Positions 54,552 through 62,800 of a DNA stretch of 64,000 nucleotides are shown here, one piece after another. Both the position numbers and the translations under genes were made by a program. Below the pieces are notes generated by a model. It made no database searches and was not told the origin of the DNA. It worked only from the letters and a program-made list of their open reading frames with translations. The number at the start of each line of letters is the position of its first letter. Position 1 is the stretch's first letter. The stretch is from Azoarcus indigens (GTDB taxonomy: Bacteria; Pseudomonadota; Gammaproteobacteria; Burkholderiales; Rhodocyclaceae): contig NZ_SNVV01000003.1 of assembly GCF_004361735.1 (NCBI RefSeq), positions 1 through 64,000 of the forward strand, given 5' to 3'.

Positions 54552-54875
54552 ATGAGCACCCGCAAGCACGCAGGCCATCGTCCCCGGCGCTGGTCGCAGA
54601 AGGTCACCGAAACCAGCCACGCGATGGACCTGGAGAAAGGCGTGTTCAGCAGCGACGATCCGCGCCGGATCGCCCGCTCGCTGAAACACTCCGCCGAGGC
54701 CAGCCATAGCCGCAAGACCGATCCCTTCCGCTCCGCCATGTCCATGCTGAACTTCTACCTGAACCGCGCCGGCCGGCGGCTGCCGGGCGAACGCCGCCGC
54801 ACCCTGAACGCAGCCAAGGACGAGCTGCGCTCCCTCTATGGCAAGCCCCGCCGGCGATCCCATCCTCCGCATTGA
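54552..54875 (+). CDS. DUF3175 family small basic protein
   Basis: A 107-residue lysine/arginine-rich protein. The segment RRWSQKVTETSHAMDLEKGVF and SDDPRRIARSLKHSAEAS are hallmarks of DUF3175. Its function is unknown; composition and length suggest nucleic-acid or ribosome contact. ATG 54552 with GGAG about 7 nt upstream is preferred over the longer frame from 54456. Confidence 0.8.
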   Translation: MSTRKHAGHRPRRWSQKVTETSHAMDLEKGVFSSDDPRRIARSLKHSAEASHSRKTDPFRSAMSMLNFYLNRAGRRLPGERRRTLNAAKDELRSLYGKPRRRSHPPH

Positions 54876-54973
54876 GCGTCCCGCCCGCGGGCAGCAGGGC
54901 ATCCAGGCGGCGGAGCAACGCGAGCGTAGTAAACTAGCGCGCTTCCGCCGCACTCAATCCGGACACAGATCCA

Positions 54974-55375
54974 ATGCAAGCCTCTTCCCCAACCGCCGCC
55001 GCGCCCGCCGGCGTGCCGGTCTGCTACGGCATTCCCAACTGCGACACCATGAAGAAGGCCTTCGCCTGGTTCGCGGCCCAAGGCCTGGAATACCGCTTCC
55101 ACGACTACCGCAAGAATGGCCTGGATGCCGGTCTGCTGCGCCCCTGGGTTGCCAGCCTGGGGTGGAAGGCGCTGGTGAATACCCGGGGCACCACCTGGCG
55201 CAAGATTCCGGCAGAGCGCCAGAACATCGGCTCGGATGAAGAAGCCGTCGCCCTGATGGTGGAGAACCCCAGCCTGATCCGCCGGCCGGTGCTCGTCCTT
55301 CCCAATGGGGAACTGCTGGTGGGCTTCGACCCCGCCGCCTATGCCGCTGCGCTTCCTGCCGGAGAAAAAGCATGA
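54974..55375 (+). CDS. ArsC/Spx family reductase-like protein (YffB-like)
   Basis: A 133-residue thioredoxin-fold protein with the [17 protein letters not shown] motif (C-x5-C), [16 protein letters not shown] and [13 protein letters not shown]. It lacks the arsenate-reductase-defining resistance operon context and looks like YffB. Its stop overlaps hslO by 4 nt (ATGA), suggesting translational coupling with the Hsp33-like gene. Confidence 0.85.
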   Translation: MQASSPTAAAPAGVPVCYGIPNCDTMKKAFAWFAAQGLEYRFHDYRKNGLDAGLLRPWVASLGWKALVNTRGTTWRKIPAERQNIGSDEEAVALMVENPSLIRRPVLVLPNGELLVGFDPAAYAAALPAGEKA

Positions 55376-56238
55376 GCAAGCCCAAGCTTCCCTCCAGCTA
55401 CGTGCAGCGCTTCATGCTCGAAGCGCTGGACATCCGCGGCGCCGTCGTCCGCCTGGACGATGTCTGGCAAGCCCTGCAGCAAGGCCGCGGCTACCCGCCG
55501 GAACTGGCGCGCCTGCTGGGCGAGATGAGTGCGGTGTCCGCCGTCATCGCCGGCAACCTCAAGCAGCCCGGCCGCCTCACCTTCCAGATCCAGGGCCGCG
55601 GCCCGGTCAGCCTGCTGGTGGTGGACTGTACCGAGGAACTCAACCTGCGCGGCTACGCCAAGGCGGAGGGCGCACTACACGGCAGCACGCTGGGCGAACT
55701 CGTGGGCGACGGCCGGCTGCAGCTCAGCCTGGACATCGCCGGGCTGGACCAGCCCTACCAGAGCCTGGTGCCGCTGGAGGGCGACAGCATCGCCGAGGTC
55801 TTCAGCCACTACCTCGCCCAATCCGAGCAACAGCCCGCCGGTTTGTGGCTGGCCAGCAACCCGATTGCCTCCGCCGCGCTCTTCCTGCAGAAGCTGCCCG
55901 GCGCCGACCGGCGGGACGTGGATGGCTGGGACCGCGTCCATCACCTCGCCCAGACGGTGAAGCCGGAGGAACTGCTGGGTCTGCCGCCGGAAACCCTGCT
56001 CGGCCGCCTCTTCGCCGAGGAGGATGTACGCCTGTTCGAACCGCGGCCGGTGATCCACCACTGGCCGCCTGACCGGGAGAAGGTCTCTTCCATGCTGCAG
56101 GGCCTGGGCGAGGACGAAGTGCGTGCGGTATTGCAGGAGCATGGCGAGGTCGTGGTGCATGACGATCTCTCCAACCACACCTACCGCTTCGACCGCGCGG
56201 ACGTGGATGCCTTGTTCCATCCGCCCACGCTGCACTGA
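55372..56238 (+). CDS. hslO: Hsp33-family chaperone lacking the redox-switch cysteines
   Basis: A 288-residue protein matching Hsp33 throughout: [56 protein letters not shown], and FEPRPV near residue 222. In E. coli Hsp33 four Cys (CxC and CxxC) bind zinc and sense oxidants. Here the aligned positions are Trp231, Pro233, Asp264 and Ser267 ([10 protein letters not shown] and [11 protein letters not shown]). The only cysteine left is in VVDCTEE. The chaperone fold looks complete, but the oxidation switch cannot work by the known mechanism. Confidence 0.9.
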   Translation: MSKPKLPSSYVQRFMLEALDIRGAVVRLDDVWQALQQGRGYPPELARLLGEMSAVSAVIAGNLKQPGRLTFQIQGRGPVSLLVVDCTEELNLRGYAKAEGALHGSTLGELVGDGRLQLSLDIAGLDQPYQSLVPLEGDSIAEVFSHYLAQSEQQPAGLWLASNPIASAALFLQKLPGADRRDVDGWDRVHHLAQTVKPEELLGLPPETLLGRLFAEEDVRLFEPRPVIHHWPPDREKVSSMLQGLGEDEVRAVLQEHGEVVVHDDLSNHTYRFDRADVDALFHPPTLH

Positions 56239-56313
56239 GCCCTGGCGGCGGGCGGCCTTGCCGGAAGCGCCGCCCCTCAGTAGACTTCGCTGATTTTGAC
56301 AGCCCTCAGCCCA

Positions 56314-57075
56314 ATGTCCGCAGCCGCCTCCGCCCGCTCCATCGAATTCCGCAACTCGGCCCTGGGTGCCACCGTTGCGGTCCTGCGTGAGACGGAGCCG
56401 GCTCGCCTGGCCGACGCTCTGCACAAATTGATGGGCGGCATGCCGGATTTCTTCAATGGTGAAGCCGCAGTGCTGGATTTCTCCGGCCTGAGCCAGGCGC
56501 CCGCGCGCATCGACTGGGCCGGCCTGCTGTCCCTGTTCCGCCGCTATCAGCTGCAGCCGGTGGGCGTGCGCAACCTGCCTGAAGGGCTTGCCCAGGCTGC
56601 TCGCCAGGCTGGCCTGGCGATTCTGGATGGCGCCGAACTGCGCGACCGCCCCGCTGCCGAAGCCGCGCCTGTCGCCGCACCGGCGCCGGTGGCGGCTCCC
56701 CAGCCGGTAGTGAGCGCGCCACAGCCGAACACCTTGTTCGTCGACCGCCCGCTGCGCTCCGGACAGCAGGTCTATGCCCGCGGCGGCGATCTGGTGCTGC
56801 TCGCCGGCATGAGCAATGGCGCCGAGGTGATCGCCGACGGCAGCATCCACTGCTTCGGTCCGCTGCGCGGCCGTGCGCTGGCCGGCGCCCAGGGCAACAC
56901 CGGCGCCCGCATCATCGCCACCAATTTCGGCCCCGAGCTGGTTTCCATCGCCGGGGTGTATCGCACTTTCGAACGCGGCGTCCCCGAAGCGGTGGGCGGT
57001 CGCGCAGCCGTCGTCCGCCTCGGCGGCGCCGGCAAAGAACAGACATTGACCATCGAAGCGCTGCAGCTCGACTGA
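56314..57075 (+). CDS. minC: Septum-site determining protein MinC
   Basis: FtsZ-assembly inhibitor, 253 residues. The N-terminal domain (about 1-110) carries IEFRNSALGATVAVLRE, and a Pro/Ala linker follows (APVAAPAPVAAPQ). The C-terminal beta-helix domain has RSGQQVYARGGDLVLLAG, GAEVIADGSIHCFGPLRGRALAGAQGN in family order and FGPELVSIAGVYR. A TTG start at 56296 is possible, but ATG 56314 gives the normal start MSAAASARSIEFRNS. Confidence 0.92.
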   Translation: MSAAASARSIEFRNSALGATVAVLRETEPARLADALHKLMGGMPDFFNGEAAVLDFSGLSQAPARIDWAGLLSLFRRYQLQPVGVRNLPEGLAQAARQAGLAILDGAELRDRPAAEAAPVAAPAPVAAPQPVVSAPQPNTLFVDRPLRSGQQVYARGGDLVLLAGMSNGAEVIADGSIHCFGPLRGRALAGAQGNTGARIIATNFGPELVSIAGVYRTFERGVPEAVGGRAAVVRLGGAGKEQTLTIEALQLD

Positions 57076-57107
57076 GCAGCGCCAGCCATATCCAACAAGG
57101 GGAAACC

Positions 57108-57920
57108 GTGAGAGTAATCGTCGTAACATCCGGCAAGGGCGGCGTGGGCAAGACCACCACCAGCGCGGCCTTCTCCTCCGGCCTCGCCCTGCGCGGCTTC
57201 AAGACCGCAGTCATCGACTTCGACGTCGGCCTGCGCAACCTCGACCTCATCATGGGCTGCGAACGCCGCGTGGTGTACGACCTGGTGAACGTCATCAACG
57301 GCGAAGCCAAGCTCAATCAGGCGCTGATCAAGGACAAGCACTGCGAGAACCTCTTCATCCTCCCCGCCTCGCAGACGCGCGACAAGGACGCGCTGACCGA
57401 GGAAGGCGTGGAAGTCGTGCTCAAGGAGCTGGAGCACATGGGCTTCGACTACGTGGTCTGCGACTCCCCGGCCGGCATCGAGCGCGGCGCGGTGATGGCG
57501 CTGACCTTCGCCGACGAAGCCGTCGTCACCACCAACCCTGAAGTGTCCTCGGTGCGCGACTCCGACCGCATCCTGGGCATCCTGCAGTCGAAGTCCAAGC
57601 GCGCCCGCGAAGGCGGCGAGCCGGTCAAGGAACACCTGCTGGTGACGCGCTACTCCGCCAAGCGGGTGGAAGACGGCGAGATGCTGTCCTACAAGGACGT
57701 GCAGGAACTGCTGCGGGTGCCGCTGATCGGCGTGATCCCGGAATCCGAGTCGGTGCTGCATGCGTCCAACCAGGGCACGCCGGCCATCCACCTGAAAGGC
57801 ACCGACGTCGCCGAGGCCTATGCGGACGTGGTTTCCCGCTTCCTCGGAGAAGACCGCGAGCTGCGCTTCGTCAATTACGAGAAGCCTGGCCTCATCAAGC
57901 GCCTGTTCGGAGGCAAGTGA
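57108..57920 (+). CDS. minD: Septum-site determining ATPase MinD
   Basis: A 270-residue ParA-like ATPase that carries MinC to the membrane and oscillates. The deviant Walker A is [13 protein letters not shown], with switch [23 protein letters not shown]. The C-terminal amphipathic membrane-targeting helix is [14 protein letters not shown]. The start is GTG 57108 with AAGGGG about 7 nt upstream. minE begins directly after it. Confidence 0.96.
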   Translation: MRVIVVTSGKGGVGKTTTSAAFSSGLALRGFKTAVIDFDVGLRNLDLIMGCERRVVYDLVNVINGEAKLNQALIKDKHCENLFILPASQTRDKDALTEEGVEVVLKELEHMGFDYVVCDSPAGIERGAVMALTFADEAVVTTNPEVSSVRDSDRILGILQSKSKRAREGGEPVKEHLLVTRYSAKRVEDGEMLSYKDVQELLRVPLIGVIPESESVLHASNQGTPAIHLKGTDVAEAYADVVSRFLGEDRELRFVNYEKPGLIKRLFGGK

Positions 57921-57921
57921 C

Positions 57922-58182
57922 ATGTCCCTGCTTGCCCGCCTCTTCGGCGAAAAGAAGCGCACGGCCGATATCGCCAAGAACCGGCTGTCGCTGCTGATCG
58001 CCCACGAGCGCAGCGGCGGGGCCGCTGCGGCCGACTTCCTTCCTGCGCTGCAGAAGGAACTCATCGAGGTCATCTCCAAGTACGTCGCGGTCAATCCGGA
58101 CGACATCAAGGTTCAGCTGGAAAAGCAGGACAACTACGAAGTCCTGGAGGTCAACATCGTCCTGCCCGAGCAGGGACGCTGA
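57922..58182 (+). CDS. minE: Cell division topological specificity factor MinE
   Basis: An 86-residue MinE. The membrane-binding N-terminus [13 protein letters not shown] and the anti-MinCD helix [14 protein letters not shown] are followed by the dimerising topological domain ([26 protein letters not shown]). ATG is one base after minD's stop. A tRNA gene starts 7 nt after the stop, so the min transcript may run into it. Confidence 0.95.
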   Translation: MSLLARLFGEKKRTADIAKNRLSLLIAHERSGGAAAADFLPALQKELIEVISKYVAVNPDDIKVQLEKQDNYEVLEVNIVLPEQGR

Positions 58183-58189
58183 CCACGAT

Positions 58190-58274
58190 GCCCGGATGGT
58201 GAAATTGGTAGACACATCGGACTTAAAATCCGAAGCCGCAAGGCGTGCGGGTTCGACCCCCGCTCCGGGTACCA
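58190..58274 (+). tRNA. tRNA-Leu (anticodon UAA)
   Basis: An 85-nt class II tRNA. Acceptor GCCCGGA pairs with TCCGGGT (G-U at the first pair), with ACCA encoded. Anticodon stem TCGGA/TCCGA encloses CTTAAAA with anticodon TAA. A long variable arm (GCCGCAAGGCGT) is visible. Confidence 0.96.
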
Positions 58275-58302
58275 CCGCCCTGCTCCCGCCGGGCGCGGCT
58301 CG

Positions 58303-58767
58303 ATGATCGTCCTCGACCTGTGCTGCGAGCACGATCATCGCTTCGAAGGCTGGTTCGCCTCCAGCGAAGCCTTTGAAATGCAACAGCAAGCCGGGCAGAT
58401 CTCCTGCCCGGTGTGCGACTCCATCCAGATTCGCCGCCTGCCCAGCGCACCCTATGTGCAGACTCGCAGCGCAGCGCCGGCACGACTGCCGGCGGAACTT
58501 CCGCCGCAGGGCAAGCCAGCGGAGGTGCCCACGCTGCCCGCAGACGCCGGCGCGATCCTCGCCCAGGCCATTGCCGCGCTGCGACGCATGGGCAAGGAGG
58601 CCGAGGATGTCGGCGCCCGCTTCCCCGAGGAAGCCCGCAAGATCCACTACGGAGAAAGCGAGGCGCGCTCCATACGCGGTGCCGCCTCGGCGAGGGAACT
58701 GGGCGAGTTGCTGGACGAAGGCATCATGGCGCTGCCCTTGCCGCCGGCGGAAGAAGACCTGCACTGA
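58303..58767 (+). CDS. DUF1178 family protein
   Basis: A 154-residue protein with an N-terminal zinc-ribbon-like segment (DLCCEHDHRFEGWFAS, ISCPVCDS) and a C-terminal segment (RFPEEARKIHYGESEARSIRG) diagnostic of DUF1178. The function is unknown; the Cys pairs suggest metal binding. It lies 28 nt after the tRNA. Confidence 0.87.
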   Translation: MIVLDLCCEHDHRFEGWFASSEAFEMQQQAGQISCPVCDSIQIRRLPSAPYVQTRSAAPARLPAELPPQGKPAEVPTLPADAGAILAQAIAALRRMGKEAEDVGARFPEEARKIHYGESEARSIRGAASARELGELLDEGIMALPLPPAEEDLH

Positions 58768-58903
58768 GCTTTCTGCAAAGCAGGTGGACGGCATTTCCGC
58801 AGGACTGGCGATTGCATGACGGCCGCGGTTGAGCCTGGCCGTGAGCCTCCTGGAACCCGAGTCTCCCGCCGTACTCCCAGGCTCGGCATCCGGGCCCGCG
58901 ACG

Positions 58904-60094
58904 CTACCCGCCCTCGGTTTCCACTCCGGCGTGGATCAGCGGAATCCACATCTCTTCTCCGCTCAAGCCCCCGTGCACACCGCGCATCCTGAACTCGTCC
59001 TCGCCCGGGACGCGGTCGGACAGCGTATGGCCGGCCTCCATCAACAGCGCATAGTTGCCGATCCGCTCGGCAAGGCGCGCATGGCGCTGCCCTGGTCCGA
59101 ACAGACCGGCGGCCAGCAGCCGGCGGGAGCGTACCGCCACTGCCCGGCCGGCCAGTTCGCTGGCGGCGAAATCCTCGAACTCCTGCTCCGCGCCCACACG
59201 TAGATGACAGAAGGCCAGCCGGCGTTCGCCGGACAGGGGGGCAGCCAGCATGGCCTGGGCCGGTGAGCGGGCGTCGATGCGGTAGTGGCGCTCCTCCGGG
59301 GCCTCGCTGAAGCCGTGGTCCGCGGTCACCAGCAGTGCCATTCCGTGCCGGCGCAGGCCACTCGCCAGGGCCGCGAACATCTCATCCAGGCGGCCGAACA
59401 GGCCCTGCACCGCCGGCGCATACGGCCCGAGCTTGTGGCTGAGGGCATCGAATCCGGGGTAATAGGCATGGATCAGGCCGCAGCCCTCCAGCCGGGCGGC
59501 CTCCTCCAGGATGGCCGGCAGCAACTCCTGCAGCTTCGAATAGCCAATCACTCTCGCACCGCGGGTGTGGCGTGCGCTGTAGCCGGAGGCTGCCAATTCA
59601 GCCGGTGTCAGCACCGATACCGGCCGCCGCGCCTGCTGCGCGAGGGTGCGGTAGGGGAACAAGCGGGCACCGAGGAAGGGCCCCCGCAGGCGGCCACCAC
59701 CGCGGCGGTGCAGCGGCAGCGGCGCGATCACGCCGCCGAAGCGACGATCGTGGATGAACCAGCCGGTCAAGCCGTGCTCCGCCGGCGCCAGTCCGGTATA
59801 GAGCGTGGTGACGGCGCTGGCGGTGGTCGAGGGACAGACCGAGGTCAGCCGCGTCAGCCGGTGGGCATGCAGCCGGCTGCCCTGTCCCAGTCGTTGCAGG
59901 AAGGCCTCGCCCAGGCCGTCTATCACCAGCAGCACCACGCCGCGCGGGCGGAGTGGCGACAAACCGGGCAGCGTCAGTTCCTCGTTTCCCCGTAGCCAGT
60001 CTCCAAGGGCACGCGTCAGCCCCAGCAGGCCATGACTGCCGTAGTCGGGCAGCAGCGCGTTGCGTGGTAGGGGGAACAGGCGTGCATCCATCAT
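58904..60094 (-). CDS. Alkaline-phosphatase-superfamily phosphodiesterase
   Basis: A 396-residue metal-dependent phosphodiesterase/nucleotide pyrophosphatase. It has VVLLVIDGLGEAFLQRL (metal Asp), nucleophile Thr in VCPSTTASAVTTLYTGL, GFDALSHKLG and LLVTADHGFSE (metal Asp/His). The substrate is unknown. ATG 60094 has AAGGAT 8 nt upstream. The C-terminus ends convergently with DUF1178. A 520-nt gap lies upstream of its start. Confidence 0.88.
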   Translation of the reverse strand: MMDARLFPLPRNALLPDYGSHGLLGLTRALGDWLRGNEELTLPGLSPLRPRGVVLLVIDGLGEAFLQRLGQGSRLHAHRLTRLTSVCPSTTASAVTTLYTGLAPAEHGLTGWFIHDRRFGGVIAPLPLHRRGGGRLRGPFLGARLFPYRTLAQQARRPVSVLTPAELAASGYSARHTRGARVIGYSKLQELLPAILEEAARLEGCGLIHAYYPGFDALSHKLGPYAPAVQGLFGRLDEMFAALASGLRRHGMALLVTADHGFSEAPEERHYRIDARSPAQAMLAAPLSGERRLAFCHLRVGAEQEFEDFAASELAGRAVAVRSRRLLAAGLFGPGQRHARLAERIGNYALLMEAGHTLSDRVPGEDEFRMRGVHGGLSGEEMWIPLIHAGVETEGG

Positions 60095-60307
60095 TGGGAA
60101 ATCCTTGGTGTGCGCGACACAGGTGGGTTACTGCACGCAGTGTGCAACGCTTCTGGCGCGGTTCGCGCGGTGAAAGCCATTCTTGCGAACGTGGATGGTG
60201 TTGCAAGCCACTGGAAGGTGGACCGGGACCCCCGCCTCCAATTCCATCGGGTTGCGTTCTTGGGGGCGCAAACCGGAGCCTGGGCCATGCAAAGCGCGGC
60301 CCGCGAC

Positions 60308-60346
60308 GAAAAATCGGGCAATGCACCAACCGACACATTGCCCGAT
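60308..60346 (-). terminator. Rho-independent terminator downstream of ybjN
   Basis: Read on the minus strand, an 11-bp perfect stem (ATCGGGCAATG and its complement, 12-nt loop) is followed by TTTTT. It would end transcripts from the YbjN gene or from a small RNA in the gap. Confidence 0.75.
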
Positions 60347-60477
60347 CCGCGCCCCGGCGCCCGCGGCCGGACCTTTCCGGATGCAGCAGCAGGGGGGCTC
60401 CCTCTTCAATCAGCTTCTGAGTCGATAGGTTTCCCTCCTTCTTCGGCCGCATCGAGCCCGCCTCGTCATGCATCCCT

Positions 60478-60517
60478 CAAGGCGTCGCCTTGTAAGGCGG
60501 TTACCACGGTAACCGCC
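60478..60517. repeat. Three overlapping perfect palindromes
   Basis: CAAGGCG-T-CGCCTTG (60478-60492), CGCCTT-GT-AAGGCG (60486-60499) and GGCGGTTACC-AC-complement (60496-60517) overlap. Arms can pair with different partners. Confidence 0.7.
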
Positions 60518-60614
60518 AGTGGGCGGGAGGCCCCTCAAGCTCGTCGCCCGGCGCAGCCCTTGCCGCGTCAGACAGGAGATGCTCCTACAAGGCAGGCTTG
60601 CGCGAGCCTTTGCT

Positions 60615-61142
60615 TCAGGCGGCGGACGCCGCCTCCTCTTCCACAGCGGGGGTTGCGCCCTCGCTACCCCCGGTGGATGCCGCTTCCGCATCCGCCTTGT
60701 AGTTGCGCAGATAGATGAAGAACTGACCCATCATCTGCGTCCATAGCTGGGCCTGGACCGTCAGGTAGTCGAGAGTGACGCCACCGGCGACGAACACGTC
60801 CATTTCCAGCGCGATGAACTCGCCATGCTGGGAGACGCGGGCGAAGCGGCGGCTGCGGTGCCACTCCTGCAGCAGGCCGTGCGGCAGGCTGCCGCCCTGG
60901 ATGCGCAGCGGGCAGCTGAAGGTGAAGTCGGCGTACTGGCCGGCGGCCAGCCGGTTGCCCCACAGCACCTGGAAGCCCACGCCGTGGCTGGCGCTGTGCA
61001 GGCGGATGACGCCGTTCTGCTCCACCGGGGTGACGGCGCAGCCGGCGAGCTTGATGGCCTCGCCCAGTTGCTCCGGGCCCACCGCCGCCAGCACTGGCGC
61101 CGTGATCTCGCTGCTCTTCGCGTTTTCCTGATCGCCGCTCAT
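60615..61142 (-). CDS. YbjN domain-containing protein
   Basis: A 175-residue protein. WGNRLAAGQYADFTFSCPLR, LEMDVFVAGGVTLDYLTVQ and AQLWTQMMGQFFIYLR match the YbjN domain (type III-chaperone-like fold). The C-terminus is an acidic Ala/Glu tail. The biochemical function is unknown. It follows the PpiC gene by 35 nt on the same strand, so it is likely part of the porin cluster. Confidence 0.82.
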   Translation of the reverse strand: MSGDQENAKSSEITAPVLAAVGPEQLGEAIKLAGCAVTPVEQNGVIRLHSASHGVGFQVLWGNRLAAGQYADFTFSCPLRIQGGSLPHGLLQEWHRSRRFARVSQHGEFIALEMDVFVAGGVTLDYLTVQAQLWTQMMGQFFIYLRNYKADAEAASTGGSEGATPAVEEEAASAA

Positions 61143-61177
61143 TGCTACTCCTGGGTGTAAGTGGTGTTGGCGCCGAC

Positions 61178-62113
61178 TCAGTCGGCCTTGTTCAGCGTCG
61201 CGGTGACGGCGGCGCTATCGATCTTCATGGTGGAGGCCGGCACCAGGCCGTCCATGTGGGTGGCGATCTGCTGCTGCAGACGCTGCTGTCGCAGTGCTGC
61301 GCGCAGGCGGGGCACAACCTCCTCCAGCGTGGCGACGCGTGCCGGCGTGCTGGCCAGCAGTTTGACGAGATGGAAGCCGGCGGCCGACTGCACCGGGCCA
61401 CGCACCTCGCCCGCCTTCATGCCGGCGACCACGGGGCGCATCTCCGGCAGTATCTGCGCCAGCGGCAGGCTGCCGACTTCACCGCCCCGGGCGGCGGAGC
61501 TTTCGTCCTGCGAGTACTGGCGCGCCAGCGCGGCGAAGTCCCCGCCGGCGGCCTGTCGGGCGAGCGCTTCGGCGCTGGCGCGGGCGCGCGTCACCGCCGC
61601 CGCATCGCTCGCCGGCGCGGCGAGGAAGATCTGGGCCAGCTGGTAGAAGGCGGGCACTTGCAGATTGGCCTTCTCCTGCTCGTAGGCCGCGCGCAGTTCG
61701 GCATCCGAGGGGTAGTTCTCCGGCACCTTGGCGACGGATTCCAGGTAGCTATTGGCGATGATGCGCTCCGACACCTCGCGCACCGCCGCGTCCACCTGGG
61801 CCTTCACTTCCGGCCGCGCGGCCCAGTCCTTGCGGCGGGCTTCCTGCAGCAGGGCTTCGCCGGCAAGGCGCTGGCGCAGCCAGCGTTCGACGCCCGCCGG
61901 ATCGCTACGCAGCGCCTGGCGTTCGTTGGCGTCGAGCTTGCGCAGCACGGTTTCCAGCTCCTGCTGCTTGATGCTCAAGCTGCCGGCGCTGGCCACCGTC
62001 TGACCGCCGCTATCGGCGGCCCACGCACCACCGGCGGCCATCGCCAGCAGCAGGACGGCGAAGGCGCGCAGGCGACGCAGGGAATGATGGCCATTCGAAA
62101 GGTGCGCGCTCAT
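61178..62113 (-). CDS. Exported PpiC-type peptidylprolyl isomerase (SurA/EpsD-like)
   Basis: A 311-residue periplasmic foldase. A signal peptide (AFAVLLLAMAAGGAWA) is followed by a SurA-N-like helical region and one parvulin domain (FYQLAQIFLAAPAS, RQYSQDESSAARGGEVGSLP, AGFHLVKLLAS). Its start overlaps the coiled-coil gene by ATGA. Its place in a porin operon suggests a dedicated role in outer-membrane protein folding (inference). Confidence 0.85.
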   Translation of the reverse strand: MSAHLSNGHHSLRRLRAFAVLLLAMAAGGAWAADSGGQTVASAGSLSIKQQELETVLRKLDANERQALRSDPAGVERWLRQRLAGEALLQEARRKDWAARPEVKAQVDAAVREVSERIIANSYLESVAKVPENYPSDAELRAAYEQEKANLQVPAFYQLAQIFLAAPASDAAAVTRARASAEALARQAAGGDFAALARQYSQDESSAARGGEVGSLPLAQILPEMRPVVAGMKAGEVRGPVQSAAGFHLVKLLASTPARVATLEEVVPRLRAALRQQRLQQQIATHMDGLVPASTMKIDSAAVTATLNKAD

Positions 62114-62790
62114 TTCGCCTCCTCCAGCTTCACGCTGCTGGCATCGAAGCGGTTGCCGTACAGCGTGTCGCCGTACTGCTGGGCGGCTTCCTCCAGCTTG
62201 ACGCGGGCGGCGCCGGCGAACGGCTGGCGGGCGGACATCACCGTCGCTACATCCATGGTTTCGTAGGCACGCAGGATTTCCTTGCCGGTCTCGTACAGCT
62301 GCACGTTCTTCGCCTCACATTGGGCCAGCGCTTCACCGCGCAGCTTGTCCTCGGCGATCAGGCGCTGGCGTTCGGCTTCCGCGTTGCGGGCGAGCTTGAG
62401 CAGTTCGTCGTAGGCGCTACGGTATTGCGCTACCTGGGCGCTGCTCTTCTGCAGCATGCCTTCGGCCTGGTCGCGCACCCGCAGCGACTCCTCGCGGGTC
62501 TTATGCCGTGCTTCACGCTCGCCGGCCAGTTCGGCCTTGAGCTTGCTCAGTTCGGCTTTCATCGCATCGACTTCGCCGCTTGCCGGCGTTGCCGGACCGA
62601 CCGCCTTCAGCGCGGCCAGCTCGTTCTGCGCCTGCTGCAGCTGGGTGGTGGTCACCCGCAGCTGGGTGCGCAGGCGTTCTTCCATGCTGCCGCCCTGCTG
62701 GGCGTGGGCGCCTGCGCACAGCAGCAGCGTGGCCAGCAGGCTCCAGCGCGGGGCGACCGGCTTGCGGCCACCATCAAGTGAATGATTCAC
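62110..62790 (-). CDS. Exported coiled-coil protein of unknown function
   Basis: A 226-residue protein with a signal peptide (SLLATLLLCAGAHA). A long coiled coil runs from about residue 35 to 120 (LRVTTTQLQQAQNELAALK, ELSKLKAELAGEREARHK). A more globular C-terminus follows (AGAARVKLEEAAQQYGDTLY). The start is GTG 62790 with AAGGATG 8 nt upstream; it overlaps neither neighbour at this end, 11 nt after the porin stop. I do not recognise a family. Gene order suggests it works with the porin and PpiC. Confidence 0.7.
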   Translation of the reverse strand: MNHSLDGGRKPVAPRWSLLATLLLCAGAHAQQGGSMEERLRTQLRVTTTQLQQAQNELAALKAVGPATPASGEVDAMKAELSKLKAELAGEREARHKTREESLRVRDQAEGMLQKSSAQVAQYRSAYDELLKLARNAEAERQRLIAEDKLRGEALAQCEAKNVQLYETGKEILRAYETMDVATVMSARQPFAGAARVKLEEAAQQYGDTLYGNRFDASSVKLEEAK

Positions 62791-62800
62791 GTGGGCATCC

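Larger units (their letters stand above)
60095..60614. other. Palindrome-rich gap between phosphodiesterase and YbjN genes
   Basis: No ORF here has convincing protein-like composition. On the minus strand, after the YbjN stop, it contains an AGGCT/AGCCT hairpin (60594-60609), AGGAG/CTCCT (60574-60586), overlapping palindromes at 60478-60517 and a terminator at 60308-60346. The 210 nt between that terminator and the phosphodiesterase start hold its leader, with an 81-codon open frame ending in ATGA overlap with the gene; I cannot support it as a peptide. Confidence 0.6.

Noticed and set aside
60091-60336. 81-codon minus-strand frame upstream of the phosphodiesterase, ending in an ATGA overlap with it
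   Set aside because: The overlap hints at a coupled leader peptide, but composition and lack of a ribosome site do not support it.
60480-60560. Resemblance to a fluoride-riboswitch-like pattern (GGGCGA..., AACCGCC..., GACGCC) on the minus strand
   Set aside because: The conserved GAUG positions and pseudoknot pairing do not match, and the neighbours are not fluoride or stress transporters.
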